Positions 32,074 to 40,539 of a DNA stretch of 54,204 nucleotides are shown one piece after another; positions within the stretch are counted from its first letter, which is position 1; each line of letters opens with the position of its first letter. Origin of the DNA: Oscillospiraceae bacterium (lineage in GTDB: Bacteria; Bacillota; Clostridia; Oscillospirales; Acutalibacteraceae); the NCBI GenBank assembly GCA_902796075.1, contig CADBNN010000011.1, forward strand, positions 1 through 54,204, read 5' to 3'. The notes beneath the pieces were generated by a model. The model was given only the letters and a program-made list of their open reading frames with translations. It made no database searches and was not told the DNA's origin. The translations under genes and the position numbers were made by a program.

Positions 32074-33741
32074 ATGCGCATTCTCATCGATCACGTGGGC
32101 TATTTGACCCATGGCAGCAAGTTTTTTGTGGTGGAACACCCGGTGGAGGATACCTTTGCCCTGCTGGACCGCAACACCCTGCAGCCCGTGTTTGCCGGCA
32201 AGCTCACCCGGGTAAACGGCGATTTAGTCGAAGCCTTTGTGGGGGATTTTTCGGCCTTTACCACCCCCGGCGCCTATTTGATCGAATGCCCCGGCGGCTT
32301 GTTTGATTATCCCACCCGCTCGCAGGTGGTGGTCATATCCAACACGGTTTATCGCATGCCCATGCGCACCATGGCCAACTATTTCACGCTGCAGCGGTGC
32401 GGCGACACGTATGCCGGCTGGCGGGGCGAGCCCTGCCATACCGCCGACGCGCTGTGTGAACACACCGGCCTGCCTGCCGACCTGACGGGCGGCTGGCACC
32501 AATCCTGCGATTTGCGCAAGTGGGTGGCTTCCTCCAGCTGGCCCTTTTACGCCCTGGCCGAACTGGCCGCTTACGCGCCGCTGGCGCCGGTGTGGGGCGA
32601 CCTGCCCCTGCAGGAAGCCCGTTGGGGCAACGCTTATTTTCAAAAGCTGATCCAGCCCGACGGACGGCTGTATGACAGCGTGATCTTCCCCAACGATTTT
32701 GTGCCCCGCAAGGTGTTTGGCGACCACCCGCCCTATTTTGGGGTGTTTAACGTGATTGTGGCCCAATGCCTGTGCGCGCGCATGTTTGCCGTCTCAGACG
32801 CCGCCTATGCCGACCGCTGCCGGGCGCTGGGTGAAAAGGTATATGCCTTTTATACCCGAAACGAGGAAGCGCCCGACCGGTACGATCCGCCGGTGGTACC
32901 GCCTTTCCATGACTTTTTGCCTAAACTGTTTATACAGAATTACAAAGGCAGCGCCCTGTTTGAAGGCGACCGGTGTTATGCCGCGCTGGCGCTGTATGAA
33001 GTCACCGGCAAGCCGGACTATCTGGCCGACGCCGTGGCTTGCGCCGACGCACTGGTCGCTATGCAGGACTGTTCAGGCGGGCCCTGCGACGGCGCGTTTT
33101 TCCGGGGCGGCAAAAAAACCGATTACATCAGCACCACCGACGACGGCGCTTTGGGCCCCATTGCCCTGCTGCGGCTGGCCCAACGGCTGGGCGACGCCGG
33201 CGATAAGTACCTTGCCAGCGCCCGCCGCTATGCCGGTCATTTGCTGGCGGGGGCCGGGCGAAACCCCTACGGGCTGATCCCCTGCTACTGGTATACCAAG
33301 CCGGTGCCGGGCAGCCGGGCGGCCGGGCAGGACGCCTGGTATCGCTATTTTGCCGACGATTACGCCTTTGGCTGCAACAAGGAGATTTTGGGCCGGGCCC
33401 TGTTTTTGCTGGCTTTGTTTGAACAAACGGGCGAAGCCGCTTATCAAGACGCCGCCGCCCGCACGGTGAATTTTGTGTTGGGGGTCAATATGCTCAACGC
33501 CAGCACGGTAGAAGGCGTGGGCCGCAACCAGCCACAGCGGCTGATCAACACCACCGAATTCGAGCCCAAAACGCCCCAGATCCCCGGCGCGGTAATGACC
33601 GGCATTGCCGGCTGGCCCAATACGGACGAACCCTACGTTCACATTTCGCTGGCCAATGAATACGATATGCCCGCCACGTCGTTTATGCTGTTGCTGCTCA
33701 CCCGCCTGCAAAAGATGGAGGACGACTATTACCGGCAATAA
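32074..33741 (+). CDS. GH9-like glycoside hydrolase without signal peptide
   Basis: A 555-residue protein with an N-terminal Ig-like domain (about 1-90; CelD_N type, HVGYLTHGSKFFVV) and a GH9-like (alpha/alpha)6 barrel. No signal peptide is visible, so it is probably cytoplasmic and would act on imported oligosaccharides. The usual GGWxDAGD motif reads GGWHQSCD at 139-146: the base Asp (D146) is kept but the first Asp is Gln. A candidate proton-donor Glu lies in SLANEYD (E529), in the expected place. A GGGAGG site precedes the ATG. It follows ileS by 18 bases and precedes the uracil-DNA glycosylase gene by 34. Activity is uncertain because of the altered motif. Confidence 0.8.
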   Translation: MRILIDHVGYLTHGSKFFVVEHPVEDTFALLDRNTLQPVFAGKLTRVNGDLVEAFVGDFSAFTTPGAYLIECPGGLFDYPTRSQVVVISNTVYRMPMRTMANYFTLQRCGDTYAGWRGEPCHTADALCEHTGLPADLTGGWHQSCDLRKWVASSSWPFYALAELAAYAPLAPVWGDLPLQEARWGNAYFQKLIQPDGRLYDSVIFPNDFVPRKVFGDHPPYFGVFNVIVAQCLCARMFAVSDAAYADRCRALGEKVYAFYTRNEEAPDRYDPPVVPPFHDFLPKLFIQNYKGSALFEGDRCYAALALYEVTGKPDYLADAVACADALVAMQDCSGGPCDGAFFRGGKKTDYISTTDDGALGPIALLRLAQRLGDAGDKYLASARRYAGHLLAGAGRNPYGLIPCYWYTKPVPGSRAAGQDAWYRYFADDYAFGCNKEILGRALFLLALFEQTGEAAYQDAAARTVNFVLGVNMLNASTVEGVGRNQPQRLINTTEFEPKTPQIPGAVMTGIAGWPNTDEPYVHISLANEYDMPATSFMLLLLTRLQKMEDDYYRQ

Positions 33742-33775
33742 AATAACCAATGCCCTGCCAAAAGGAGGATGCGCC

Positions 33776-34333
33776 GTGCTTTATGATTCGCTGGAACAAC
33801 TGCAGGCCGCCTGCGCCAACTGCCAGAAGTGCGGCTTGTGTGAAAAACGCCGCCATGTGGTGTTTGGCGTGGGAAATCCTAACGCGCAGGTCATGTTTGT
33901 GGGGGAAGGCCCGGGCGAGCAGGAAGACTTGCGGGGTGAGCCATTTGTAGGCCCGGCCGGTCATCTGCTGGATCAGTATTTAGCGGTAATAGACCTGGAC
34001 CGCACCCAATGCTACATCGCCAACATTGTAAAATGCCGCCCGCCCGGCAACCGGGATCCGCTGCCAGAAGAACAGGAAGCCTGCCTGGTTTATTTGCGGG
34101 AGCAAGTGCGGCTGATACGACCCCAAATCATGGTGTGCCTGGGGCGCATTGCCGCCCAAAAGCTGATGGATCCCGCCTTTCGGGTGACCCGGCAGCACGG
34201 ACAATTTGTCAACAAAAAAGGCACCCTGATGATGGGTACCTTTCATCCGGCGGCGCTGTTGCGCAACCCGGGCAACAAGCCCGACGCTTTATTGGATTTT
34301 TTGGCCCTGCGGGACCGGCTGGCACAGCTTTAA
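33776..34333 (+). CDS. family 4 uracil-DNA glycosylase (iron-sulphur)
   Basis: A 185-residue DNA repair enzyme removing uracil from DNA. Family 4 signatures: Cys cluster [10 protein letters not shown] for the 4Fe-4S cluster with further Cys in [12 protein letters not shown] and [10 protein letters not shown], the active-site loop [18 protein letters not shown], and the [13 protein letters not shown] loop. The start is GTG at 33776 with AAAGGAGG; the frame upstream lies inside the GH9 gene. Its stop overlaps that of the convergent COG2426 gene, and no terminator separates them. Confidence 0.93.
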   Translation: MLYDSLEQLQAACANCQKCGLCEKRRHVVFGVGNPNAQVMFVGEGPGEQEDLRGEPFVGPAGHLLDQYLAVIDLDRTQCYIANIVKCRPPGNRDPLPEEQEACLVYLREQVRLIRPQIMVCLGRIAAQKLMDPAFRVTRQHGQFVNKKGTLMMGTFHPAALLRNPGNKPDALLDFLALRDRLAQL

Positions 34334-34824
34334 AAGCCAAACAGCCCCGGCACAAAATAACTGAGCACCAGCATGATCGCGCCGGCCAGCAGTACGCCCA
34401 GCCCAATGGCGGGCAGTGAGTGCGACATGCGGATATCAAACAGATCGGCCGCCAGGGCGCCCGTCCAGGCGCCGGTACCGGGCAAGGGAATGCCCACAAA
34501 CAGAATCAAGCCGATCAGCGGCCCGGTTTGAATACGTCTGCCCCGCTTGCGCGCCCGGGCTTCCAGCGCGTCTATCGGCTTTTTCAGCCACCGGATCTTG
34601 CGCAGCCATTTAAAAACGCGACGCAAAAACAGCAACACGAAGGGGATGGGCAGCATATTGCCCGCCACGCAAATGGGCAGGGCCACATACCATTTAACAC
34701 CCAACAGCGCGGCCGCGATCAGCCCGCCGCGCAGTTCAATAACGGGCAGCAGCGATATAATAAAAATCACCATTTCGGGCGAAAGCCCCCACTGGTGCAG
34801 TATCTCGGTGAGTTGCTGTGCCAC
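34330..34824 (-). CDS. COG2426 small multidrug export-like membrane protein
   Basis: A 164-residue integral membrane protein of the COG2426 (Sm_multidrug_ex) family. Recognisable blocks are PVIELRGGLIAAALLGV, LPIPFVLLFLRRVF, FVGIPLPGTGAWTGALAA and a final helix. The function of the family is not firmly known. The start is GTG at 34824 with AAAGGAGG nine bases upstream. A promoter lies at 34861-34889. It converges on the glycosylase gene with overlapping stop codons. Confidence 0.88.
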   Translation of the reverse strand: MAQQLTEILHQWGLSPEMVIFIISLLPVIELRGGLIAAALLGVKWYVALPICVAGNMLPIPFVLLFLRRVFKWLRKIRWLKKPIDALEARARKRGRRIQTGPLIGLILFVGIPLPGTGAWTGALAADLFDIRMSHSLPAIGLGVLLAGAIMLVLSYFVPGLFGF

Positions 34825-34860
34825 GCATGCGCCCTCCTTTGCTGCAACGTTTTCGTGCTT

Positions 34861-34889
34861 ATTATAGCATAGACGCGGATGAAACGCAA
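34861..34889 (-). promoter_or_regulatory. sigma-A promoter of the COG2426 gene
   Basis: Minus strand TTGCGT (34884-34889), 17 bases, TATAAT (34861-34866). Confidence 0.75.
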
Positions 34890-34932
34890 CCATTGTAACA
34901 AAACTGTAATGCTTTGAAATGAGGCGTGAATC

Positions 34933-35880
34933 ATGAAATTGGTCATTCTGGACGGCTACACCTGCAACCCCGGCGATTTGAGTTGGGGGCCGTTGGAACG
35001 GTTTGGCCCCGTAACGGCGTATGACGTGACCGAACCCCACCAGGTGGTGGAGCGGTGCGCCGGATTTGATATTGTGATAAGCAACAAAACCCTGCTGCCC
35101 CGCCCCACGCTGGAACAACTGGCGGACGTGCGCTATATCGGCCTGCTTTCCACCGGTTATAACGTGGTGGACGTAACGGCGGCGGCCGAACTGGGCATTA
35201 CCGTGAGTTTTGTGCCCGGTTACAGCACGGCGGCAGTGGCACAGCACACCATAGCCCTGCTGTTGGAACTGTGCAACCACGTGGGTGTGCATGCCGACGC
35301 GGTGCATGCCGGCCGTTGGGAAGCCTGTCGCCGGTTTTGCTTTTGGGAAACCCCGCTTACCGAACTGGCCGGCAAAACGCTGGGGGTGCTGGGCATGGGC
35401 AGCATCGGCACGGCGGTGGCCGGCATTGCCACGGCCCTGGGCATGCGGGTGATCTACCATTCCCGCACCCAAAAACCCGCACTGCCCTATGAATACGTTA
35501 CGGCGGACGACTTGTTTGCCCGCAGCGACGTGCTGACCATACACTGTCCCCTGACCGACGCCACCCGCGGCATGGTGAACGCCCGCACGCTGGCGCTGAT
35601 GAAGCCCACCGCCATGCTGATCAATACCGCCCGGGGCGACGTGATAGACGAAGCGGCGCTGGCTCACGCGCTGGAAAAGGGCGCCTTGGCCGGCGCGGCA
35701 TTAGACGTGCTGTGCACCGAACCGCCGGCCGGCGATCATGTGCTGCTGCACGCCCCCCGGTGCCTGATCACCCCCCACCTGGCCTGGGCCGCCAAAGAAA
35801 CCCGCCAACGGCTGATCCAAATGGCGGCGGACAATTTGGAAGCCTTTGTGCAAGGGCATCCCGTTAACATTGCCACCTGA
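34933..35880 (+). CDS. D-2-hydroxyacid dehydrogenase
   Basis: A 315-residue NAD(P)-dependent enzyme of the glycerate/hydroxypyruvate reductase type. The Rossmann motif is GMGSIGTAVA near 155. The catalytic Arg lies in NTARGDVIDE near 235, the Glu in LCTEPP near 263 and the His in ITPHLAW near 282. An N-terminal STGYNVVDV is typical of the family. Substrate is not determinable, though hydroxypyruvate or a similar keto acid is likely. The ribosome site is weak (TGAGG). The dGTPase-like gene follows after 13 bases. Confidence 0.9.
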   Translation: MKLVILDGYTCNPGDLSWGPLERFGPVTAYDVTEPHQVVERCAGFDIVISNKTLLPRPTLEQLADVRYIGLLSTGYNVVDVTAAAELGITVSFVPGYSTAAVAQHTIALLLELCNHVGVHADAVHAGRWEACRRFCFWETPLTELAGKTLGVLGMGSIGTAVAGIATALGMRVIYHSRTQKPALPYEYVTADDLFARSDVLTIHCPLTDATRGMVNARTLALMKPTAMLINTARGDVIDEAALAHALEKGALAGAALDVLCTEPPAGDHVLLHAPRCLITPHLAWAAKETRQRLIQMAADNLEAFVQGHPVNIAT

Positions 35881-35893
35881 AAAGGAGCCGGTT

Positions 35894-37114
35894 ATGAACA
35901 CGCGCTATGAAAGCCTGCTGCCCGAAATTGAGCAGGCCATTGCCCGGGATAAAGCCGAAGGCCGCTTTGGCAAGCGTGCCTTTGCTGAAGAAAACGCCCT
36001 GCGCCGGCGGCCCGACCGGGACAAAAACACCCTGCTGCGGCCGGCCTTTGTGCGGGACTGCGACAAGATTTTGCATTTGCCGGTGTATAACCGGTATAAC
36101 GACAAGACCCAGGTGTTTTCCTTTTATCAAAACGACGATCTGTCCCGCCGGGGCCTGCACGTGCAGCTGGTTTCCCGCATTGCCCGCAACATCGGCCGTC
36201 TGCTGGGGCTGAACGTTGATTTGATAGAGGCCATGGCCCTGGGGCATGATTTAGGCCACACGCCCTTCGGCCACGCGGGCGAGCGGATTTTGGACGCGCT
36301 GTATCGCGACCGCACCGGCCGCCGCTTTTGCCACAACGTGCACAGCGTGCGGGTGCTGGACGGTATGTATCGCCGCAACCTGACTCTGCAAACGCTGGAC
36401 GGGATTTTGTGCCACAACGGCGAATGGGAACAGCAGGAATACCGGCCGGTGGCCGCCATGGACTTTGCCGAACTGGAACGGCGCATGGAAGCCTGCTACA
36501 CCGCGGGCGAAGCCGCTTTTGACCAACTGGTGCCCGCCACGCTGGAAGCCTGCGTGGTGCGAGTGAGCGACATGATCGCCTATTTGGGCAAAGATCGGCA
36601 GGACGCCATGACTGCGCATCTGCTGCCCGATCTTTCGGTGTTCAGCGACAGCGCCATCGGCACCCAAAACGCCCGCATGATCAACAATCTGATCGTAGAC
36701 GTGGTGAACAACAGCTACGGCAAAGACTATTTGCAGTTGAGCGAAACTTCTTTTGCCGCCCTGCGCACCGCCAAGGCCGAAAACTACCGGCTGATTTATC
36801 ACAACCCGGTCGCCGAGGCTTTGTATGACCAAACGGTGACCCCCATGTTTGCCGAACTGTATGAACGGCTGCTGGCCGACGTGCGGCAGGGCCGGCGGGC
36901 GTCCCCCGTGTTTGCCCACCACATTGAACCCTTGCGCCAAAGCGCCGCCTTTTATGATGAAACCGCCGACTACGGGCAGGAGGATCCCGACCGGATCGTG
37001 GTGGATTATCTGGCCGGCATGACCGACAGTTACTTTTTGGCTTTGCACGCCTATTTATTCCCCCACAGCCCTCATCGGGTAAACTTGCATTCCTATTTTG
37101 AAGATTTGGCGTAA
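35894..37114 (+). CDS. HD-domain deoxyguanosinetriphosphate triphosphohydrolase-like protein (copy 1)
   Basis: A 406-residue HD-superfamily phosphohydrolase of the dGTPase type, hydrolysing dNTPs to deoxynucleoside and triphosphate. It has YNRYNDKTQVF near the N-terminus, the HD motif ALGHDLGHTPFGHAGE near 115-130 and the later MIAYLGKDRQD segment. The ATG at 35894 has AAAGGAG upstream. A second, shorter family member lies at 42334-43329, but the two are not close copies. Confidence 0.88.
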   Translation: MNTRYESLLPEIEQAIARDKAEGRFGKRAFAEENALRRRPDRDKNTLLRPAFVRDCDKILHLPVYNRYNDKTQVFSFYQNDDLSRRGLHVQLVSRIARNIGRLLGLNVDLIEAMALGHDLGHTPFGHAGERILDALYRDRTGRRFCHNVHSVRVLDGMYRRNLTLQTLDGILCHNGEWEQQEYRPVAAMDFAELERRMEACYTAGEAAFDQLVPATLEACVVRVSDMIAYLGKDRQDAMTAHLLPDLSVFSDSAIGTQNARMINNLIVDVVNNSYGKDYLQLSETSFAALRTAKAENYRLIYHNPVAEALYDQTVTPMFAELYERLLADVRQGRRASPVFAHHIEPLRQSAAFYDETADYGQEDPDRIVVDYLAGMTDSYFLALHAYLFPHSPHRVNLHSYFEDLA

Positions 37115-37151
37115 CACGCCATACCCTGTTTAATGATTCCGGGAGCATACC

Positions 37152-37727
37152 ATGAACAACGAACCCAAAACCGTAAATATCAGCCCCGTGGTACGCCTGG
37201 CGGAATGGGCCCTGCGGCTGCTGCAAAACCAAGTGGTGATAGACCTGATCATGCTGGCTACCGGCGTGATGTTTTTGGTGGCGCCGGCCGGCAATATGAA
37301 GGGCACGGTGATCGCGGTGGCCGCCATTGTGGTGGCGGCGGCGCTGGTGAACATTATTGTGCACCTGTTTTCGCAAGACCGCACCAACCTGGACTGCTTG
37401 CTGGCCAGCGTGAACGGCGTGCTGTTGGCGCTGGCTTCCGCCTGCCTGATAGACCCGGCGGCGATTGAGCCCTTTGTGCGATATGTGGTGGCGATATTTA
37501 CCATTGTGACCAATTTGATCACCATTCGATGGCTGCTGCGCCTGCCCAACAAAAAAACCGGCCGGTTTATTGTGGGCATGCTGGTGGCGGTGCCCATGAT
37601 CGGTTTGGGCATTGCCATGATGGTGGCGGGTGAAGCGGTGATCATTTGGATGCAGCGATGCATTGGCGCCTTTATGATCGCCAACGCCTGCATCAGTTTG
37701 TGGTACGCCCTGATCGGCGACCGGTAG
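37152..37727 (+). CDS. DUF308/HdeD-like membrane protein
   Basis: A 191-residue protein with six hydrophobic segments arranged in pairs, as in DUF308/HdeD proteins, whose function is poorly known. The first 20 residues are cytoplasmic. It has a GGGAG-type ribosome site, lies 37 bases downstream of the dGTPase-like gene and is probably co-transcribed with it. A strong terminator follows. Confidence 0.65.
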   Translation: MNNEPKTVNISPVVRLAEWALRLLQNQVVIDLIMLATGVMFLVAPAGNMKGTVIAVAAIVVAAALVNIIVHLFSQDRTNLDCLLASVNGVLLALASACLIDPAAIEPFVRYVVAIFTIVTNLITIRWLLRLPNKKTGRFIVGMLVAVPMIGLGIAMMVAGEAVIIWMQRCIGAFMIANACISLWYALIGDR

Positions 37728-37748
37728 AAAACGAAAAAGAAAGAAGCA

Positions 37749-37779
37749 GCCCGCCTGTGCGTTGCACAGGCGGGCTTTC
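37749..37779. terminator. convergent terminator
   Basis: A perfect 13-bp stem AGCCCGCCTGTGC/GCACAGGCGGGCT with a GTT loop, followed by TTCT; the A-rich left flank allows use by the minus-strand operon ending at 37798. Confidence 0.88.
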
Positions 37780-37797
37780 TCTATGGATTGGCCGGTG

Positions 37798-38556
37798 TTA
37801 AACGGGCAGGCGGTCTAATAACGTAAGCCCGTAGCGGGCGGCAAAGGCGACGCCTTCGGCATGCAAAGCCGTATCGCTCAACACCTGGGGTTTGTGGGCG
37901 TCGCACCCTATCACCGCGGTGTTGCCCACCTGGGCCGCCAGGCGGAAAAACCGGTCGCTGGGATAGTAGCGATGTTCCGAAAGCCCCAGCAAATTGATCT
38001 CCAGCGGCACGTTGTGTTCTTTGCAATAGCCGCACAACCGCAGCATGTGCCGGTCGTATTCCGCCGGATCGCCCACAAAATTCATGATATCCGGATGGGC
38101 CAAATACAGGTATTCCCCCGTTTGCAGGCCTTCTATTACCTGGTCAACATACTGCCGCAGCAAGGCGGGGTCTTCGGTGGGCCGGGGCGCCATGGGGGCG
38201 CCCTGCTCGTTAAACAGGCCATGCTGGCCCAAAATCAAATAGTCCAGCCCCATGGGCTTGACCGTGCGCAGCAGTTCTTCAAACAGCGCAGGGTAATATT
38301 CACACTCCAGCCCGATGAGGATGCGGATGCGGTCGGCATATTCTTCCCGCAGAGCCGCCAGCGTGGCAAAATAATCGGGAGCATCGGTCATTTCCATACG
38401 AAAACCAGAGCGGTAGGTACCGGGAAATGGCTGCGGAGAGTGGTCGGAAAAGCCCAGCACCTGTATGCCGCCGGCAATGGCGGCTTCTATGTATTCCCGT
38501 TCACTGCCCAGCGCGTGGTGGCAGCGGGTAGTGTGGGTGTGATAATTGGCAAACAT
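37798..38556 (-). CDS. PHP-domain phosphoesterase (second histidinol-phosphatase-like)
   Basis: A 252-residue PHP protein with NYHTHTTRCHHALG at the N-terminus, GFSDHSP, GLECEY, GQHG, LAHPDI and GCDAHKPQ blocks, so the metal centre is complete. The family includes HisJ-type histidinol phosphatases, but a dedicated hisJ already sits in the his operon, so this one may have another substrate. The ATG at 38556 has AAGGA upstream. It is the last gene of the rpoD cluster on this strand. Confidence 0.85.
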   Translation of the reverse strand: MFANYHTHTTRCHHALGSEREYIEAAIAGGIQVLGFSDHSPQPFPGTYRSGFRMEMTDAPDYFATLAALREEYADRIRILIGLECEYYPALFEELLRTVKPMGLDYLILGQHGLFNEQGAPMAPRPTEDPALLRQYVDQVIEGLQTGEYLYLAHPDIMNFVGDPAEYDRHMLRLCGYCKEHNVPLEINLLGLSEHRYYPSDRFFRLAAQVGNTAVIGCDAHKPQVLSDTALHAEGVAFAARYGLTLLDRLPV

Positions 38557-38591
38557 GGTATCCTTCTTTCTTAACCCGGCAGCGTTGCCGA

Positions 38592-39425
38592 TCAGGCATG
38601 TTGTTCGCCCGTGAGCAGGGCAAACAACGCGTTGAGCGCGTCGGTATTCACCTGTTCGGCCCGTCCCGCGTCTACCGCGGCGGACAGCGCCGGGTCCAGC
38701 GGCAGTTGGGCCACGGCGGGAATGCCGTATTGATCCGCCACCAAACGGGCTTTGCTTTCGCCAAACACCGCGTGGCGGGTGTGGCAGTTGGGGCATTCAA
38801 AATAGGCCATGTTTTCTACCAGACCCAGCACGGGCACGTTCATCAACTCGGCCATGCGCACGGCTTTGCCCACGATCATGCGCACCAGATCCTGGGGTGA
38901 GGTGACCACCACCACGCCGCTGACGGGCAACGATTGAAACACGGTGAGGGGTACGTCGCCGGTGCCGGGCGGGCAGTCTACAAACATATAGTCCACGTCG
39001 CCCCAGCGTACGTCGGTCCAAAACTGTTTTACGGTGCCGGCAATAACGGGGCCGCGCCAAACCACGGGATCGGTATCGTTTTCCAGCAGCATATTCAAGG
39101 ACATGACTTTGATGCCCGAAGCGGTGACCACCGGATCCAGCCCCGTTTCATCGCCGGTTGCACGGGCGGTGATGCCAAAGCTTTTGGGAATGGAAGGGCC
39201 GGTGATGTCGGCGTCTAACACGGCGGTTTGATAGCCATTGCGGGCGGCCAACACCGCCAGCAGGGAGGTGACCATGGATTTGCCCACGCCCCCTTTGCCG
39301 CTTACCACGGCGATTACGTGTTTGATGTGACTGCCTTCATGCGGGGCGGCCAGAAAGCTTTGGGGCGCGGTGCGCTCGCTGCAGGCCTGCCCGCAGGTGG
39401 AACAATCGTGGGTACATTCGCTCAT
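38592..39425 (-). CDS. Mrp/NBP35-type P-loop ATPase
   Basis: A 277-residue iron-sulphur cluster carrier of the Mrp family. An N-terminal Cys-rich segment (CTHDCSTCGQAC) is followed by the Walker A variant SGKGGVGKS near 42, switch DADITGPSIPK, VDCPPGTGD, and the C-terminal cluster-binding CPNC. It probably assembles or transfers Fe-S clusters. It starts 31 bases after rpoD; the ribosome site is weak, suggesting coupling to upstream translation. Confidence 0.9.
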   Translation of the reverse strand: MSECTHDCSTCGQACSERTAPQSFLAAPHEGSHIKHVIAVVSGKGGVGKSMVTSLLAVLAARNGYQTAVLDADITGPSIPKSFGITARATGDETGLDPVVTASGIKVMSLNMLLENDTDPVVWRGPVIAGTVKQFWTDVRWGDVDYMFVDCPPGTGDVPLTVFQSLPVSGVVVVTSPQDLVRMIVGKAVRMAELMNVPVLGLVENMAYFECPNCHTRHAVFGESKARLVADQYGIPAVAQLPLDPALSAAVDAGRAEQVNTDALNALFALLTGEQHA

Positions 39426-39456
39426 AACAGGGATTGCCTCTTTTCGTACGATTTCG

Positions 39457-40536
39457 TTAGCGATCTTTGAATTTGTTGCTGCGCACGGGATGGCGCAGTT
39501 TACGCAGAGCCTTGGCTTCGATTTGCCGGATACGTTCCCGGGTCACGTCAAACTGCAGGCCCACTTCTTCCAGCGTGTGGCAGCGGCCGTCCCGCAGGCC
39601 GAAACGCAGCCGCACCACTTCTTCCTCACGGGGGGTGAGGGTTTTGAGCACGGCGTCGATATCTTCGTTGGTGATCTTCTTCATGGCCGATTCGTCAGGC
39701 GCGGTGGCTTCTTCATCCCGAATAAAGTCTACCAGGCGGCTGTCTTCCTCCGGACCGATGGGGGTTTCCATTGAAACCGGTTCCTGTGCCACCCGCATGA
39801 TCTCCCGCACCCGCTCCACGCTGAGGCCCATATAGTCGGCCAGCTGTTCTTCGCTGGGATCGTAGCCGTTTTCGTGCAGCAGTTGGCTGTGGGCTTTTTT
39901 CAGGCGGTTGATGGTTTCCACCATGTGCACGGGAATGCGGATGGTGCGGGCCTGGTCGGCAATGGCGCGGGTGATGGCCTGCCGGATCCACCAGGTGGCG
40001 TAGGTGGAAAACTTAAAGCCCTTGGTGTAATCGAATTTTTCCACCGCTTTGATCAGACCCACGTTACCTTCTTGGATCAGGTCTAAAAAGTGCATGCCCC
40101 GGCCCACATACCGTTTGGCAATGCTCACCACCAGGCGCAGATTGGCCTCGGTGAGCCGTTTTTTGGCTTTGGGATCGCCGTCGGCAATGCGAATGGCCAG
40201 GTCGACTTCTTCTTCGGCGGTGAGCAGCGGCACCCGGCCGATCTCTTTGAGATAGAGCTTGACCGGATCGTCCAGCGCAATGCCGTCTACGTTCAAATCG
40301 GTGGAAAAATCTTCCGCCGGGATCTCTTCCACCGCCAGGTCTTCGGCCGAAGGGTCCATATAGTCCAGATCCAGCAGAGGGACTTCGGCGTTTTCACCGT
40401 CTATCGACGGGTCAATTTCGTCAATACCGGCAACATAATCGTCTTCTTCGTCCTGCTCATCAGGTTCCATGGGGTCCTCGTCCGGCAGGGAATCATTCAG
40501 CATATCCTCATGGTTGAGTTCATCTGACAATTTCAT
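39457..40536 (-). CDS. rpoD: primary sigma factor
   Basis: A 359-residue sigma-70, the housekeeping factor for the TTGACA/TATAAT promoters in this window. Region 2 is diagnostic ([20 protein letters not shown]) and region 4.2 has [20 protein letters not shown]. The N-terminal region 1.1 (about 1-75) is strongly acidic ([16 protein letters not shown]). AAAGGAG stands before the ATG, which lies three bases after the dnaG stop, the classical dnaG-rpoD arrangement. Confidence 0.97.
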   Translation of the reverse strand: MKLSDELNHEDMLNDSLPDEDPMEPDEQDEEDDYVAGIDEIDPSIDGENAEVPLLDLDYMDPSAEDLAVEEIPAEDFSTDLNVDGIALDDPVKLYLKEIGRVPLLTAEEEVDLAIRIADGDPKAKKRLTEANLRLVVSIAKRYVGRGMHFLDLIQEGNVGLIKAVEKFDYTKGFKFSTYATWWIRQAITRAIADQARTIRIPVHMVETINRLKKAHSQLLHENGYDPSEEQLADYMGLSVERVREIMRVAQEPVSMETPIGPEEDSRLVDFIRDEEATAPDESAMKKITNEDIDAVLKTLTPREEEVVRLRFGLRDGRCHTLEEVGLQFDVTRERIRQIEAKALRKLRHPVRSNKFKDR

Positions 40537-40539
40537 ATA

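Noticed and set aside
34825..35667. N-terminal extension of the COG2426 frame
   Set aside because: It runs antisense through the hydroxyacid dehydrogenase gene; the GTG at 34824 with AAAGGAGG and a promoter just upstream define the real start.
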